A stretch of 5,895 nucleotides of DNA, from contig CAMMCS010000121.1 of assembly GCA_946494635.1 (NCBI GenBank), positions 1 through 5,895 of the forward strand, in the 5' to 3' direction. Every line of letters starts with the position of its first letter. Within the stretch, counting starts at the first letter, position 1. Position numbers and translations under genes: made by a program. This document shows positions 5,224 through 5,895 of the stretch, in pieces. This DNA is from an uncultured Oscillibacter sp. (lineage in GTDB: Bacteria > Bacillota > Clostridia > Oscillospirales > Oscillospiraceae). Under the pieces are notes generated by a model. It ran no database searches and had not been told where the DNA came from. It was given only the letters and a program-made list of their open reading frames with translations.

Positions 5224-5796
5224 ATGAAGCTGGGTACCAACTGCGCCCTGCTGGTCATCGATATCCAGCAGGAGGACTTTCAAACTATGACCGTTGATAA
5301 TCTGGCGGATCCTGCCTGGGACTGCATCCGCAGTGCCCGTCGGGTGCTGGACGTGTTCCGGGCCCGCTGCCTGCCGGTGATCCATGTTCAGGAGGCCCAC
5401 CGGGCGGATCGTGTGGATTTCGGCCGGGAGCTGGACGGTGCCGAGGGCCTTCACTGCCTGGAGGACAGCCCCGGCACAGACTTCGCCTGGCTCACCTATC
5501 CCCTGCCGGAGGAGTACCGGGTGGTCAAGCGGCGGTACAGCGCTTTCTTCGGCACGGATCTGGAAATCCTGCTGCGGGGCCTCCGTGTGGACACACTGGT
5601 GCTGGTGGGCGGCCTGACAGACGTGTGCATCCACTACACCGCCGTGGACGCCCACCAGTGGGACTACCGCATCCGGGTGGTGACGGACGCGGTGGCCGGC
5701 TCTGATCCGGAGGCCCACACCGCTTCCCTGCGGGCCATCCGCTATCTTCAGCGGGATGCCCTGGTGACCGCTGCCGATGTAGAGGCCGCAGAGTGA
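5224..5796 (+). CDS. Isochorismatase-family cysteine hydrolase
   Basis: The product is 190 aa, the usual size for the stand-alone isochorismatase-like fold (nicotinamidase, N-carbamoyl hydrolase and related enzymes). The ATG at 5224 is chosen because AAAAAGGAG lies 8 nt upstream; the GTG at 5215 overlaps that site. The catalytic triad is visible: D13 in ALLVIDIQQEDF, K102 in VVKRRYSAFFGT, and C135 in VGGLTDVCIHYTAVDAH. The last has the conserved small-residue turn before Cys and the following Ala-Asp-Ala-like helix start. TDAVAGSDPEAHTASL (154-169) matches the family's C-terminal segment. It is cytosolic, with no signal peptide. The substrate cannot be told: nicotinamide, isochorismate, ureidoacrylate and carbamoyl amines are all handled by relatives. 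No nearby pathway gene helps. It is preceded by its own promoter and a possible leader ORF and followed directly by rnpB. Confidence 0.9.
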   Translation: MKLGTNCALLVIDIQQEDFQTMTVDNLADPAWDCIRSARRVLDVFRARCLPVIHVQEAHRADRVDFGRELDGAEGLHCLEDSPGTDFAWLTYPLPEEYRVVKRRYSAFFGTDLEILLRGLRVDTLVLVGGLTDVCIHYTAVDAHQWDYRIRVVTDAVAGSDPEAHTASLRAIRYLQRDALVTAADVEAAE

Positions 5797-5803
5797 CTAG
5801 GCG

Positions 5804-5832
5804 TTGACAATCCCACCGGATTCCGGTAAAAT
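5804..5832 (+). promoter_or_regulatory. rnpB promoter
   Basis: A perfect TTGACA (5804-5809) and TAAAAT (5827-5832) are 17 bp apart, giving a predicted start at about 5838-5840. It begins 7 bp after the hydrolase stop codon. No terminator fits between, so hydrolase transcripts probably read into rnpB. Confidence 0.88.
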
Positions 5833-5837
5833 AAACG

Positions 5838-5895
5838 GGCGAGTAAGACAGACAGTCGCGCGGCCAGGCCGAAAGGCCGGTCGTGAGGAAAGTCC
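5838..5895 (+). ncRNA. rnpB: RNase P RNA, 5' end (partial)
   Basis: This is the 5' part of the catalytic RNA of RNase P, which trims the 5' leader of pre-tRNAs with the RnpA protein. The conserved block GAGGAAAGTCC (5885-5895) is the CR-I signature near the 5' end of bacterial RNase P RNAs. Just before it is a P3-like hairpin: CGGCC (5861-5865), a bulged A, GGCC, a GAAA tetraloop (5871-5874), GGCC and GGTCG (5879-5883). The 5' end is inferred from the promoter. The rest of the gene lies beyond the window, so its type (A or B) cannot be settled. Confidence 0.9.

Noticed and set aside
5113..5718. 201-codon minus-strand open frame opposite the hydrolase
   Set aside because: It is a mirror of a gene with a full catalytic triad, and I see no ribosome binding site.

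Overview
The window is GC-rich, bacterial and gene-dense. It looks like a spore-forming, low-redundancy Clostridia genome, most likely a high-GC gut member of the Oscillospiraceae (Flavonifractor/Oscillibacter-like). That placement is an inference from three things: a CotJC/manganese-catalase-type C-terminus, a YunB-type sporulation protein, and a Clostridia-style MurD that lacks the usual DSKATN-like box.

Layout. Positions 1-105 (+) hold the last 34 codons of a CotJC-like gene, followed by GC-rich hairpins and an intrinsic terminator (136-174). Converging on it from the minus strand is a small HPr-like gene (185-433) that has no phosphorylatable active-site His and carries a hairpin in its 5' leader (454-491). 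Positions 492-775 contain no convincing gene. They hold an AT-rich block, a GC-rich segment that I believe is a dispersed repeat of gut Firmicutes (about 604-692), a CAGCTG-centred inverted repeat (687-720) and a likely terminator for the next operon (718-749).

The main block is a minus-strand three-gene operon read as murD (4958-3582), yunB-like (3535-2828), then ligA (2812-776). A good sigma-A-type promoter (TTGTAA, 17 bp, TATAAT) precedes murD. Gaps are 46 and 15 bp, so co-transcription is very likely. The genes join peptidoglycan precursor synthesis, sporulation, and DNA replication/repair.

Divergent from murD is a plus-strand unit: a promoter (TTGCGC, 17 bp, TATACT), a possible 12-13 codon leader ORF with a strong ribosome binding site, and an isochorismatase-family cysteine hydrolase (5224-5796). 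Just after it, a textbook promoter (TTGACA, 17 bp, TAAAAT) drives the 5' end of RNase P RNA (rnpB), which runs off the window.

I did not find a clear new defence or mobile system. The most promising less-explained pieces are the repeat-like element after ligA, the leader-ORF region before the hydrolase, and the potential pairing that hides the yunB ribosome binding site.
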